Shown here piece by piece: positions 1 through 8,084 of a stretch of 64,000 nt of DNA. Source of the stretch: Cafeteria roenbergensis (Eukaryota > Sar > Bigyra > Bicosoecida > Cafeteriaceae); contig VLTN01000033.1 in assembly GCA_008330645.1 (NCBI GenBank), positions 248,001-312,000 of the forward strand, read 5' to 3'. The notes below the pieces were generated by a model. That model did no database searches. It was not told where the DNA came from and saw nothing but the letters and a program-made list of their open reading frames with translations. Made by a program: the position numbers and the translations under genes. Within the stretch, counting starts at the first letter, position 1, and the number at the start of each line of letters is the position of its first letter.

Positions 1-3000
1 TCGAGGACGAGGACGACGGACCTCCGTTCGGGGAGGACAGCGACAGCGCCGACCTGGACGGCGCGTCGTCGGCAGGCCCGAGCCCCATCAGCCTCCACCA
101 GCCGGCGCGCGAGCGGGCGGTGACCGGTTCCTCTGGAGCCACTGGGCCTGGGGCCGGCCCGCTGACACTCTCTTCCCCGGCCTCGTCGGCGCGCTCCAGC
201 CAGCGGGCTGCGTGGCCGGCCGCCGAGGCTGAAGGGGCGGCCGCTGGCTCTCGCGGCGGGGCTGGGAGCGGAAGAGCGCCCAACGTCCCGGCGTCGTCCC
301 TCGACGACGTCTCTGCAGACTTCAGCGGCTTCAGCGGCGGGGACGCCACGGATGACGTGGCGGAGGCTTTCCGGCCTCTCGACCTGACTGCGGGCACTGT
401 CGGCGGCAGGGCCCGGAGGCAGGGCGCGTTGGGCGGGTCTCAGGACACCGAGGGCGCCGGGAAATCCGCTCGCGATGTGACTGGTCGCTTGTCCCGCGAC
501 GAGGCTGGCGGCGAGGAATCCACAGAGGGCGTGTGGGCGGGCACCATGACGGGTGAGCGGAGCGCCGACGACGGGGTGTACGGCACGGTCGACTCCGAGG
601 CCCTGAGACAGGCAGTCGAGACGGCTGTGACCTCGGCCATGTCAGGGCAGTCCAAGCCCGGCCACCGCAAGGCATCCGGGGCGTCTTCGACCTCGTCCGC
701 GTCGGCGGCGGCCGCGGCTGCAGCAGCTGCTGCTGCAGCCGCGGCGACAGCAGCAGCCATGTCCGTGTCTGGTGGCGCACCCCCCAGCGGCGCCCGAGGC
801 CCCCGGGCCAGGAGCCTGTCTCCGCAGTCCTCCCCGAGCGTCGCCTCCGTCCTCCGGGGCAGGGGCAGTCGCCGCGACCCGCGTCACAGCCGCAGCCCGA
901 GCCCGGCGCGTCGCTCCGACGCCGCAAGCGACATCCTGCGCAGCGGGGGCATGTCGCGGGTGCCAATGGTGGAGGTGGACGACACCCCGCGAGACCGCGG
1001 AAGCGACGCTGACGAGGACGGGGACGACGCCGAAGAGTACCGCGACGCGGCCAGGCGCCGTGGCGGCCACCACGACAGTGGAGCCAACAGTCGGGGCGGC
1101 CGTGGTCGCGGTGCCGCGGGCGCAGCGCCGCTGCGGGCAGCTGGTCAAGCAGCAGTCAGGCGCGAGTCTCCGTCGAGCTCGAGGCGAGCGGGCGGCAGCG
1201 TGCTTCGCTCCCACCGATCGTCGACCGACGTGGCGCGGGCTGTTGACGACGAGGTCAGTCGCCTGATGGCCATGGCCGGGCCGCCGGTCAACGTCGCCAC
1301 GTGGCTCCAGCCTCCCCTGACGGCGGGGCCAGGGGTCACGCACGCCAAGGGCTTTGCGCCGCCGACGTCGGCGTCGGTGCGATCGTCCGCGGACCCCTCT
1401 TACTTTGGGGCGAGCGATGCGTTCGAGAGCCGGTCCGTTCTCGGCGATTCGTTGCTCCGCTCCAGGGAACAGCGTGGCGTCGCAGCGCGCCGTCGCGACA
1501 GGGGCCGCAGCTCCCGCTCCCCTGTCGACGCTGGGAGGGGAGGCAAGGGCGTTCGGAAGGATCCGGCAGGGTCTCCGTCATGGCTGCAGGACGGCGACGA
1601 GGACGACCTCCTCAGCTCTGCCGGGCCGGGGCGAGGCGCCCGATCAAGCTCGACAAGCAGGAGCCCCACCCGGCAGTCCGGGCTGGCCAGCACGGGCCAG
1701 CGGGGAAGGACGCGCGACCGGTCGCCGGGCTCGGCCGATGGGTCGGCCGCTGGTGGAGGAGGCTCGCGTCGGCGTGCTGACGCCTCCAGATCAAGCGTGG
1801 GTTCGGGAGCGTCAAGGTCGAGGTCGCGCCGACTCCAGCCGCGCGTCAGCGGCGACCCCTTCGCCGGAGCGGCATCGCCTGTGTCACCGGCACGGCGTGC
1901 ACCGGCAGAGCCTGCGGAGCCGGCAGGGCAGACCGAGCAGACGAAGCCTCCCACGGGCGGGCCGGCCGAGCCTGCCGGTGCTGCTGGGGCGGGGGCAAGG
2001 GGGCACGCCAGCGCCGGGACGGCGAATCAGGGCTCGCCTTCGAGGGCAGCGGCGGGCGGACATGGCGGGGTGTCGTTCAGTGGGTCGCTTGGCGGCGGCC
2101 GAGGCCTCGGGGCGGAGTTCGCGGCGTCTCCGAGCGACGCAGCGTCTCTCGCTAACACGGGCACAGCCGCCAAGGGAGACCTCCTCCTCGGAACAGTCGT
2201 ACCGCAGGGTGCAGGAGCCGGCAGGGCCGAGACGGGCTCCGGCGGAGCCACTGCCGGCGGGGGAGGCAGCCCCAGCCGCCTCGTGAGCGGCAGCGGCAGC
2301 GGCAGCGGCAGCGGCAGCGGCAGTGGCAGAGTCGGACCCAGCGCTGAGGGTGATGGTTCTGCTCAGACTGGTGGTGGTGGTATCGGGGGTGGTGCACCCG
2401 CTGAAGACGACGGCGCCGGGGTGATCGACAGCGGAGAGGATAGCGACGGTGGCGTGCTGCTGGGCTCGGACTCTGACAGCGACGACGGACGGGTTGATGA
2501 CATCACTGCGCCCATGAAGCCGTCGGGGCACGGGCCAAGCGCCGGCGCGAGGGCGGGCTCTGCCGGGGCTGGGCCCAAGCGGTCAGAGTCCTTTCTGGGC
2601 CACATCACGCCAGACTCAGCCGCGGGGAGCGAGGCAGGCGGAGCCTCGTCAAGCGGACACCAGCCGGCCTCCGGCCGGTCCGGCGGAGCCAGTGGCATCA
2701 TAGTCCCGGCCAGGCCCGCGGCGGCCAGTCAGGGAACAGGCATCGCGGGGTCGGACCGCCGGGGAAGCGGCACAGGGCAGCCTGGCGAGGGTGCAGCGGC
2801 TTCAGCTGCCGCAACGCCAGCTTCCGCGGCCGGCGCCACGCCCGCCCCGTCCCGAGTTCGCCCCGGAATCCCGCCCCTGGCAGTGGGCGGTTTCGCGTCG
2901 CATGGCTCCATGTCCTTCCTGGGGGACTCCCCGATGGCTGGGGGGTCCAGCTCGGCCACGCCCAACATCCGCGTGAAGCCGCTCGGCAAGCGGCCCGAGT

Positions 3001-3779
3001 GGCTGGACGATGTGCCAGAGGCCGGCTTCAAGTCCTCCGGAGGGGCTGGGGCCGGAGGCGTCGGCAGGGGCGCAGGCAGAGGCGGAGATGGAGGCGGGAG
3101 TGGCCGAGCGGGCGGGCCGGCCTTGCACAGCAAGTCAGCGCGGGACATGCCTGCGCCTGCGTCGTCCAACCCGCCGTCCGCCCGCAGGACACACTCAAGC
3201 AGAGCCAGGCCCGGCAGGTCGGGACGAAGTGACCACGAGGTCAGCGACCAGAGCATCGAGGCGGCCCTGTTCCGCTCTGCCATGGCGTCCGGCAGGAGCG
3301 GCGCTGCGGCTCGCAGCGGTGCTGGGTCCGAGGGGCTTCCTCCCCCTGGCCCGCCGTCGTCCGGGAAGGCCTCTGCGAGGGAGGAGCTGGCTCCTGGCAG
3401 AGCCGCCCGGCAGAGCGCGGTGGACGCGGCCCTGGGCGGCATGCAGGCGGGGCTGAGCAGTCTGGGCCTCCTTGCTGGAGGGGGCGGGGCTGCCCCGGCG
3501 CGGACCGGGTCTGCGTCCGGCAAAAGGTCGGGCGAGTCGGGGGCGGAGGGGGGGGTGGCGGCCGGGGGCGTGCGCCGGGGCAGCCAGCCCGGCTCTGCCA
3601 GGAGGCCTCGAACGAGCGCGGGGGGGTCATCGACTGGGGGGCTTGTCGGGGGCCCCTCCGCGAAGAGTGGTCGGCCGACGTCGGCGTCGAGCCTTGCGCT
3701 GCTGACGGGAGTGGTTTCCCCCCCAGAGGCCCGCCCGGGAAGCGGAGGCGGCGGCTTCGGCTCCGGTAAGGCGAAGTGA
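1..3779 (+). CDS. Low-complexity Ser/Gly/Ala/Arg-rich protein, 3' part (runs off left edge)
   Basis: The frame is open from base 3 to a TGA at 3777-3779 with no stop, so the true start lies left of the window; the first possible initiator in view (GTG at 120) is not a convincing start. The visible 1,258 residues are dominated by Ser, Gly, Ala, Arg and Pro, with RS/SR-like stretches (about residues 270-320 and 490-620 of the visible part), a poly-Ala run coded at about 700-760, an (SG)n run at about 2285-2327, and acidic patches. I see no recognisable domain. RS-rich, disordered composition can fit a nuclear, RNA-associated or scaffold protein, but that is a guess. The next gene converges from the minus strand 267 bases downstream. 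The reading frame is secure because it is so long, although GC-rich DNA produces long spurious frames and several antisense frames overlap it. Confidence 0.7.
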   Translation, partial: EDEDDGPPFGEDSDSADLDGASSAGPSPISLHQPARERAVTGSSGATGPGAGPLTLSSPASSARSSQRAAWPAAEAEGAAAGSRGGAGSGRAPNVPASSLDDVSADFSGFSGGDATDDVAEAFRPLDLTAGTVGGRARRQGALGGSQDTEGAGKSARDVTGRLSRDEAGGEESTEGVWAGTMTGERSADDGVYGTVDSEALRQAVETAVTSAMSGQSKPGHRKASGASSTSSASAAAAAAAAAAAAAATAAAMSVSGGAPPSGARGPRARSLSPQSSPSVASVLRGRGSRRDPRHSRSPSPARRSDAASDILRSGGMSRVPMVEVDDTPRDRGSDADEDGDDAEEYRDAARRRGGHHDSGANSRGGRGRGAAGAAPLRAAGQAAVRRESPSSSRRAGGSVLRSHRSSTDVARAVDDEVSRLMAMAGPPVNVATWLQPPLTAGPGVTHAKGFAPPTSASVRSSADPSYFGASDAFESRSVLGDSLLRSREQRGVAARRRDRGRSSRSPVDAGRGGKGVRKDPAGSPSWLQDGDEDDLLSSAGPGRGARSSSTSRSPTRQSGLASTGQRGRTRDRSPGSADGSAAGGGGSRRRADASRSSVGSGASRSRSRRLQPRVSGDPFAGAASPVSPARRAPAEPAEPAGQTEQTKPPTGGPAEPAGAAGAGARGHASAGTANQGSPSRAAAGGHGGVSFSGSLGGGRGLGAEFAASPSDAASLANTGTAAKGDLLLGTVVPQGAGAGRAETGSGGATAGGGGSPSRLVSGSGSGSGSGSGSGRVGPSAEGDGSAQTGGGGIGGGAPAEDDGAGVIDSGEDSDGGVLLGSDSDSDDGRVDDITAPMKPSGHGPSAGARAGSAGAGPKRSESFLGHITPDSAAGSEAGGASSSGHQPASGRSGGASGIIVPARPAAASQGTGIAGSDRRGSGTGQPGEGAAASAAATPASAAGATPAPSRVRPGIPPLAVGGFASHGSMSFLGDSPMAGGSSSATPNIRVKPLGKRPEWLDDVPEAGFKSSGGAGAGGVGRGAGRGGDGGGSGRAGGPALHSKSARDMPAPASSNPPSARRTHSSRARPGRSGRSDHEVSDQSIEAALFRSAMASGRSGAAARSGAGSEGLPPPGPPSSGKASAREELAPGRAARQSAVDAALGGMQAGLSSLGLLAGGGGAAPARTGSASGKRSGESGAEGGVAAGGVRRGSQPGSARRPRTSAGGSSTGGLVGGPSAKSGRPTSASSLALLTGVVSPPEARPGSGGGGFGSGKAK
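703..760 (+). repeat. GCG/GCA-type poly-Ala coding repeat
   Basis: An imperfect trinucleotide run within the left-edge gene encodes about 18 consecutive alanines with one threonine. Codons are mixed (gcg, gcc, gct, gca), which suggests an old and not recently expanded tract. Confidence 0.8.
2285..2327 (+). repeat. AGCGGC hexamer tandem repeat, (Ser-Gly)n
   Basis: About seven copies of a 6-base unit (agcggc) encode alternating Ser-Gly in the left-edge gene. The repeat is nearly perfect, which suggests recent slippage. The length is a multiple of three, so the frame is preserved. Confidence 0.85.
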
Positions 3780-4046
3780 CCCGAACAGCTGACGGGCGGT
3801 CGACTGAGCGCGCTGGTTCGTTTCAGTGCGGTCACACAAGCCAGCGCGCCTGGCGGTGAGCCTGGAGGGCCCCGTAGCGGCGCACGTCGCTCTTGGGCGA
3901 CTGGCGACGCTCCGTACCAGGCAGAGCGCGCTCGTGGTTGAGTGTAGGAGCGTGTGACTGGGCGTGCGTTTGCGTTCGTGTGCCTGTGCGTGCGTGCGCG
4001 GGCAGCCTGTGGGGCGCTGGTCGGTGGCCGACACCGGTTGCAGCCC
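3780..4046. other. Convergent 3' intergenic gap
   Basis: 267 bases separate the stops of two convergent genes. It contains G/T-rich simple sequence (around 3950-4000, gtgcgtgcg-like) and nothing gene-like that I can support. Confidence 0.6.
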
Positions 4047-5351
4047 TCACCGCAGCGGCTCCGCCACAAACACGTCCCTGATGAAGGGCATGGCGTACAG
4101 TCTCAAGCCCCCCTCCTCCTCCACATGCGCCGACTGCGCAATGCACGCCCGCAGCGCCTCGGCCACGGCGTCCCGGTCAACGGCAGGGGCCGCAGCGACC
4201 ACCGATATGGAGCAGAAGTTGCTCACGATTTCGTCTTCTGTCTGAGGCACCGTGTCCCACGCCCGCAGGTGCTGCGTGATGCGAAACAGCGGCTTGGGGG
4301 TCGACGTCGGCGCAAGCGCTTCGCATGGGCCTTCACTGTCGTCCGCAGAGGCTGCCCGCACACGAGCCTGCATGGCTCCAGCTGCAAGGACGGCTGCAAC
4401 GTCGCTGCTGCTGCCAGTGCCGCTGGCCGCAGCGGCGGTGCGAGCCGCTGCCGCCCTCTCAAGCATCCTGGCACCACGCTGAAGCGCGCTGCTCGGAAAC
4501 CTGCCAAAGGCCCCGTGACGCTGCAAGAGGTCTGGGGAGAAGGCTCCCCGGACCGATCCGCCCCCTCCCTGGCCGCTTGCAGCAGCCGGTGACGGGAGGT
4601 GCAAGAGAGAGCTCTGCTCCGGGCCAAGGAACTGGCGACGCCACCGGCCCGACTGCTGCCTTGGGACGCTGGGAGTGTAAAAGACCTCGATTGCCGCCTC
4701 GAGCGCTGCGGGCAGGCACGCCCGGTCCGCGTCGGCCTCCGGCTCACCCGCGCCCCCGCCCAAGGCCGGCCGATCGGGCCCTTCCCCAGGCTGAGCGGAA
4801 GCCCGGACCATGGCTTCGAGGGAGTGGTCCGGCCACCCGCCCACTCCCGCCGTTGACAAAGCGTCACGCGAGTTCCAGGCCAGGACGAGTCTGCCTGACC
4901 CAGGCCTCAGCACGCGATGCAGCTCTGCCAGCGACACTTCGTCAGCGAACCAGTGAAGTGCCTGACCAACACTGACGACGTCAACAGAGCCGGAGGAGAA
5001 GGGCAGGGCAGTGGCGTCGCAAGCATGAACGTTGCTTGCGGGCAGTTCGGGAACCGCATCGGTGATTCCGCTCGCCAGCCCAGTCGGCTCCACCGCGTGC
5101 AATTCAAGCGGGCCGGCTTCGGCAGCCGACAGGGAGGCAGCCATCGCCTTGAGGCATTTTCCCGTCCCCGCGCCCACATCCACAACTCGGAGGGGTCGAG
5201 GCTGGCGCTCCTTCCCGACGCCCTGGGCAAGCAAGCTCGCCGCAGCGCCCAGCATGGCCGCGTTGTACTCCGGCCTGCCTGAGCGGTAGGCGTCAACCAC
5301 GGCCGCGCTAAACCCCTTCGAGGCCATTTCGTGAATGCGGCGCCGGCCCAT
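4047..5351 (-). CDS. SAM-dependent class I methyltransferase (Methyltransf_11 type)
   Basis: Predicted 434-residue protein. The SAM-binding fold is clear: motif I VVDVGAGTGKCLKAM near residue 55, an acidic residue after strand 2 (HAVEP), motif II-like VVSVGQALHWF near 120, and a strand/turn LHRVLRPGSGRLVLAW near 140. The methyl acceptor cannot be told from sequence; this UbiE/CRG1-like group acts on small molecules, lipids or proteins. The N-terminus FSAAVVDAYRSGRPEYN is typical of the subgroup whose helix closes over SAM. I chose the ATG at 5351 because the frame upstream opens with TTG; a second in-frame ATG at 5327 (MASKGF) is equally plausible. The middle (about residues 180-330) is Ala/Gly-rich and probably an insertion. 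It is divergent from the next gene, with 166 bases between starts. Single exon. Confidence 0.85.
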   Translation of the reverse strand: MGRRRIHEMASKGFSAAVVDAYRSGRPEYNAAMLGAAASLLAQGVGKERQPRPLRVVDVGAGTGKCLKAMAASLSAAEAGPLELHAVEPTGLASGITDAVPELPASNVHACDATALPFSSGSVDVVSVGQALHWFADEVSLAELHRVLRPGSGRLVLAWNSRDALSTAGVGGWPDHSLEAMVRASAQPGEGPDRPALGGGAGEPEADADRACLPAALEAAIEVFYTPSVPRQQSGRWRRQFLGPEQSSLLHLPSPAAASGQGGGGSVRGAFSPDLLQRHGAFGRFPSSALQRGARMLERAAAARTAAAASGTGSSSDVAAVLAAGAMQARVRAASADDSEGPCEALAPTSTPKPLFRITQHLRAWDTVPQTEDEIVSNFCSISVVAAAPAVDRDAVAEALRACIAQSAHVEEEGGLRLYAMPFIRDVFVAEPLR

Positions 5352-5517
5352 TTGTCTGGTCAAGGCGCTCCCGCGATGGGCAACCCCCGGGCTGCTTTGC
5401 CGGCTGTGCGAGCTCCGAGCAGCCGCAAACCAAACGGTCGCCTCTGGGCATGCTTGCTTCAGTCAAACATGCACAGATCTGGAGGCCGGCGGCACTCCCC
5501 GACCTGCACCGTTCCCA

Positions 5518-7554
5518 ATGGCTGCCGCTCAGCCTGCTCCGCTCCAAGCTGGGCGTGCTGCCGTGCCTCGAGGTGCCGCGGGGGCGTGGGCTGGCCCGCA
5601 AGACCCCCAACGGGAAGGCTTCGTGCCGCCACGCGGTCCGATGCCGACGGGAATCGCAAAGCACGTCGCCGAGGTCCTGCTTCTTGCAGGAATCGCGCCC
5701 ACCATTTCTCATGACAAGCTGGCACGTGTAGCAGGCGCGCTGGAGATGGTGCTGGAGCCCACCGGCTCTGGCGTGGTCAGCGAGTTGGCCCAGGAACAGT
5801 TTTTTCGGGTGTTTTGCGAGAGTGGCGCAGGCTGTGATATCAAGGCCGGGCTCGACACGGCAGCCCTCCTCTACGACCGTCGAACTCGTGGATTCTTCGC
5901 CGGGCCGCCGGTGGACGCCGTGACATGCGCGTTCGCCTCCATCGCCGAGGGGAATCCGGCAGTGTTCGACAGTGTTGCAGCGTTCGAAGCCCACATCGCA
6001 ACAAGTCCCCCGGCCACGGCCCGTCTGGCGGAGCCATCGTTTGCGGGTGGAGACAAAGAGCCCATCCCTACGAATCGCGTCGCCTTGTTTTGGGGCCCGG
6101 CGACCTCGGCAAGCCGTGAGTGGAGCTTTGAGGTGCTTCGGTTCTCGGGCAGTGGTCTGGTCAGGCAGGCAGTGTCCCCCGCCCCCCCGCCCAGTGCGAT
6201 CGCCAAGGATGGGAAGCGCAGGAGCTGGACCTTCGATGTTGATGCTTTCTTTCCGCTTCCCGAGTCTCCGGACGGCTACATCGACTGCCGCCCATGCAGG
6301 GCGCAAGTGGCACTGGCGCCGTCGCTCTGTTTCAGCGGCTCCCGCAATCGCTGTGCGCTAACGCTGGACTGTAGGCCCAAGTCCGCGCCGCCGTCAAGTC
6401 CCTTTGGCAGGCGGCGAGCATTCTGCTTCCCAGACGCGCATGTGCCGGACGGCTGCTTTGCTCGCGAGACCGGCACACAGCCCAAGATTGTCTGGCTGGG
6501 CGTCCCAGGGTTGATCCACCGTGGCAGTGAGGCGTTTCAGTCCATCGCCAGCATGCTGAAGCACGTGGACTCCGAGTTCGCCTGGCGAGACGGCCAGACA
6601 TTCGACGAGGCAGATTTCAAGTGTCCTGGGGACCGCTTGACCGAGGAAGATTTGGCCTGCATTCGGAATTATCTGACGCTCCATGAAGGGCCGAATCCGT
6701 CACGCATATCTCGCTCCTTGTACACGAGCAGCTCCCAGGGGCAAGGTGGGGCTGGAGCTGGCGGCGCTGCATCACCGGACACTGATTCGAGGCCACATCA
6801 CTCTCCGGCACCAGGGCCGGCCTCAGTTCCAGCTCCGGCCGCACCGGCACCAGCTCCGGCCGAACCGGCACCAGCTCCGGCCGAACCGGCACCATTGGCA
6901 TCATCAACGGCAGAGCGTGGTCGGCTGATGGGGTCAGCCAGCTCAGACCCCGTGCGAGTCGAGGGGGTTGCGAGCGATCAACAGCCTGCAGTCGTTGGCC
7001 TCAGTCAGTCAGACCCGGGTCTCGCGGCGGCATCCGGGGAGCTGCGGTATGACACGGGCGGCGTCGGGCATGTGCAGCGGAGCAGCTTGGACTCCAAGGC
7101 GGTCTCGGCTGGCGAGGGCGCGCAACGCAAAGCAAGCCCGACGTTGCCAAGGCAGGCGCCCGTTCCCGTGAGCCATGAGGGCGGGAGCAACACGGGCGCA
7201 GCAGCTTCGGGCGCTGGGGCAGCTGCATCGAGCGCGGGGGGTGGTGTCAAGCGCTCAGTCGGCGCTGGCTCCGCGGCCGAGCATGACGACCCCCCCCCGA
7301 GGCCCAGCCGCTTCACTTGGGATCGTGACGATGTCATAGCTACGCGTATGGCCGCAGTCGACGTCGTCCTTTCTTGCCTTCGCAAGGCGGCGAAGCAAGG
7401 CTGTGTCTCTCTTGCTGCGCTGACGAGCCTGGTGCCAGAGAAGATCATGCACAAGGGGCTGAGCGACGCACCAAGCGACGTCCGCTTTGTCCTCGAAACC
7501 GTGGGTCCCGACCGCTACCCGGAGTTCTCGGATGACGAATGGGCCGAAGGCTAA
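5518..7554 (+). CDS. Uncharacterised protein, 678 residues
   Basis: Single-exon frame ending TAA at 7554. I chose the ATG at 5518 (MAAAQPAPLQ) over upstream in-frame codons because those overlap the start of the divergent methyltransferase gene. The N-terminal half (about residues 30-400) is balanced in composition and looks folded, with segments such as HVAEVLLLAGIAPTISHDKL and WLGVPGLIHRGSEAF. The middle (about 400-590) is low complexity and includes a 21-base tandem repeat coding Pro-Ala-Pro-Ala-Glu. The C-terminus (about 600-678) is again ordered and acidic at its end (PEFSDDEWAEG). I do not recognise the family, and no membrane segment or signal peptide is apparent. Confidence 0.75.
   Translation: MAAAQPAPLQAGRAAVPRGAAGAWAGPQDPQREGFVPPRGPMPTGIAKHVAEVLLLAGIAPTISHDKLARVAGALEMVLEPTGSGVVSELAQEQFFRVFCESGAGCDIKAGLDTAALLYDRRTRGFFAGPPVDAVTCAFASIAEGNPAVFDSVAAFEAHIATSPPATARLAEPSFAGGDKEPIPTNRVALFWGPATSASREWSFEVLRFSGSGLVRQAVSPAPPPSAIAKDGKRRSWTFDVDAFFPLPESPDGYIDCRPCRAQVALAPSLCFSGSRNRCALTLDCRPKSAPPSSPFGRRRAFCFPDAHVPDGCFARETGTQPKIVWLGVPGLIHRGSEAFQSIASMLKHVDSEFAWRDGQTFDEADFKCPGDRLTEEDLACIRNYLTLHEGPNPSRISRSLYTSSSQGQGGAGAGGAASPDTDSRPHHSPAPGPASVPAPAAPAPAPAEPAPAPAEPAPLASSTAERGRLMGSASSDPVRVEGVASDQQPAVVGLSQSDPGLAAASGELRYDTGGVGHVQRSSLDSKAVSAGEGAQRKASPTLPRQAPVPVSHEGGSNTGAAASGAGAAASSAGGGVKRSVGAGSAAEHDDPPPRPSRFTWDRDDVIATRMAAVDVVLSCLRKAAKQGCVSLAALTSLVPEKIMHKGLSDAPSDVRFVLETVGPDRYPEFSDDEWAEG
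6838..6897 (+). repeat. 21-base tandem repeat coding a Pro/Ala/Glu spacer
   Basis: Nearly three copies of a 21-base unit (gccgaaccggcaccagctccg type) sit inside the unknown gene at 5518-7554. The unit is seven codons, so copy-number changes keep the frame. It lies in the disordered linker between the two ordered parts of the protein. Confidence 0.85.
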
Positions 7555-8084
7555 GGAGCGCGATATACGGAGGCGAGGCCGGCTCGGCGGCGAGTGGGTT
7601 TGGAACGGGGGCTGAACGCGACAGGTGCTGAGTTCCCGGCTCGCTTCGATTTTGCCGCAAAATGAGTCATGGCTCAACGCGTCACATCGCGAGTGGCTTT
7701 GGCAGCGCATGCGCTCCGGCGCAGCAAGGCCTCGGAGCGCGACGCGCCAGCAACCAACGAAGTGCGAGCACTGTTGCGACAATCAAACTTCAGCTTCACA
7801 CTTCACCACAGACGCTGAGCACCCCCTCCCCCCGAGGCGACCCGGGTCAGCCATCCGCCCGTCGAGCTCCAGGAGGGACGTTGGGTGGTTGGGGCAGGGC
7901 GCCTTTGCGTTGGCTTGGCAGCGAGGGGGCGCGGCTGCCTCGCCTGGGTGGCCCAGCGGGCATAGCGCTGATGGGCGCATGGCTCACGCCCGCACCTGCT
8001 CGCCGGTAACCCCTGGGCCCGCACCTGAGCGTGCTTGCCCGGCAGCCGCCCCCCTCCCCTCCAAGCCATCGACCACGGAGCCGC
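7555..8084. other. Convergent intergenic region, no gene seen
   Basis: 530 bases between the stop of the unknown gene at 5518-7554 and the stop of the diaminobutyrate aminotransferase gene. Small open frames are present on both strands but none has a recognisable protein, biased composition like its neighbours, or splice signals. Probably two 3' untranslated regions. Confidence 0.6.

Noticed and set aside
3765-3772. GGTAAGG at the end of the left-edge gene as a splice donor
   Set aside because: All supported introns here start GTGAG, and a stop follows directly, so the stop is the simpler reading.
2729-4069. 446-codon minus-strand frame opposite the left-edge gene
   Set aside because: Shadow frame in very GC-rich DNA; Pro/Arg-rich, no domain, and it overlaps a longer consistent plus frame.
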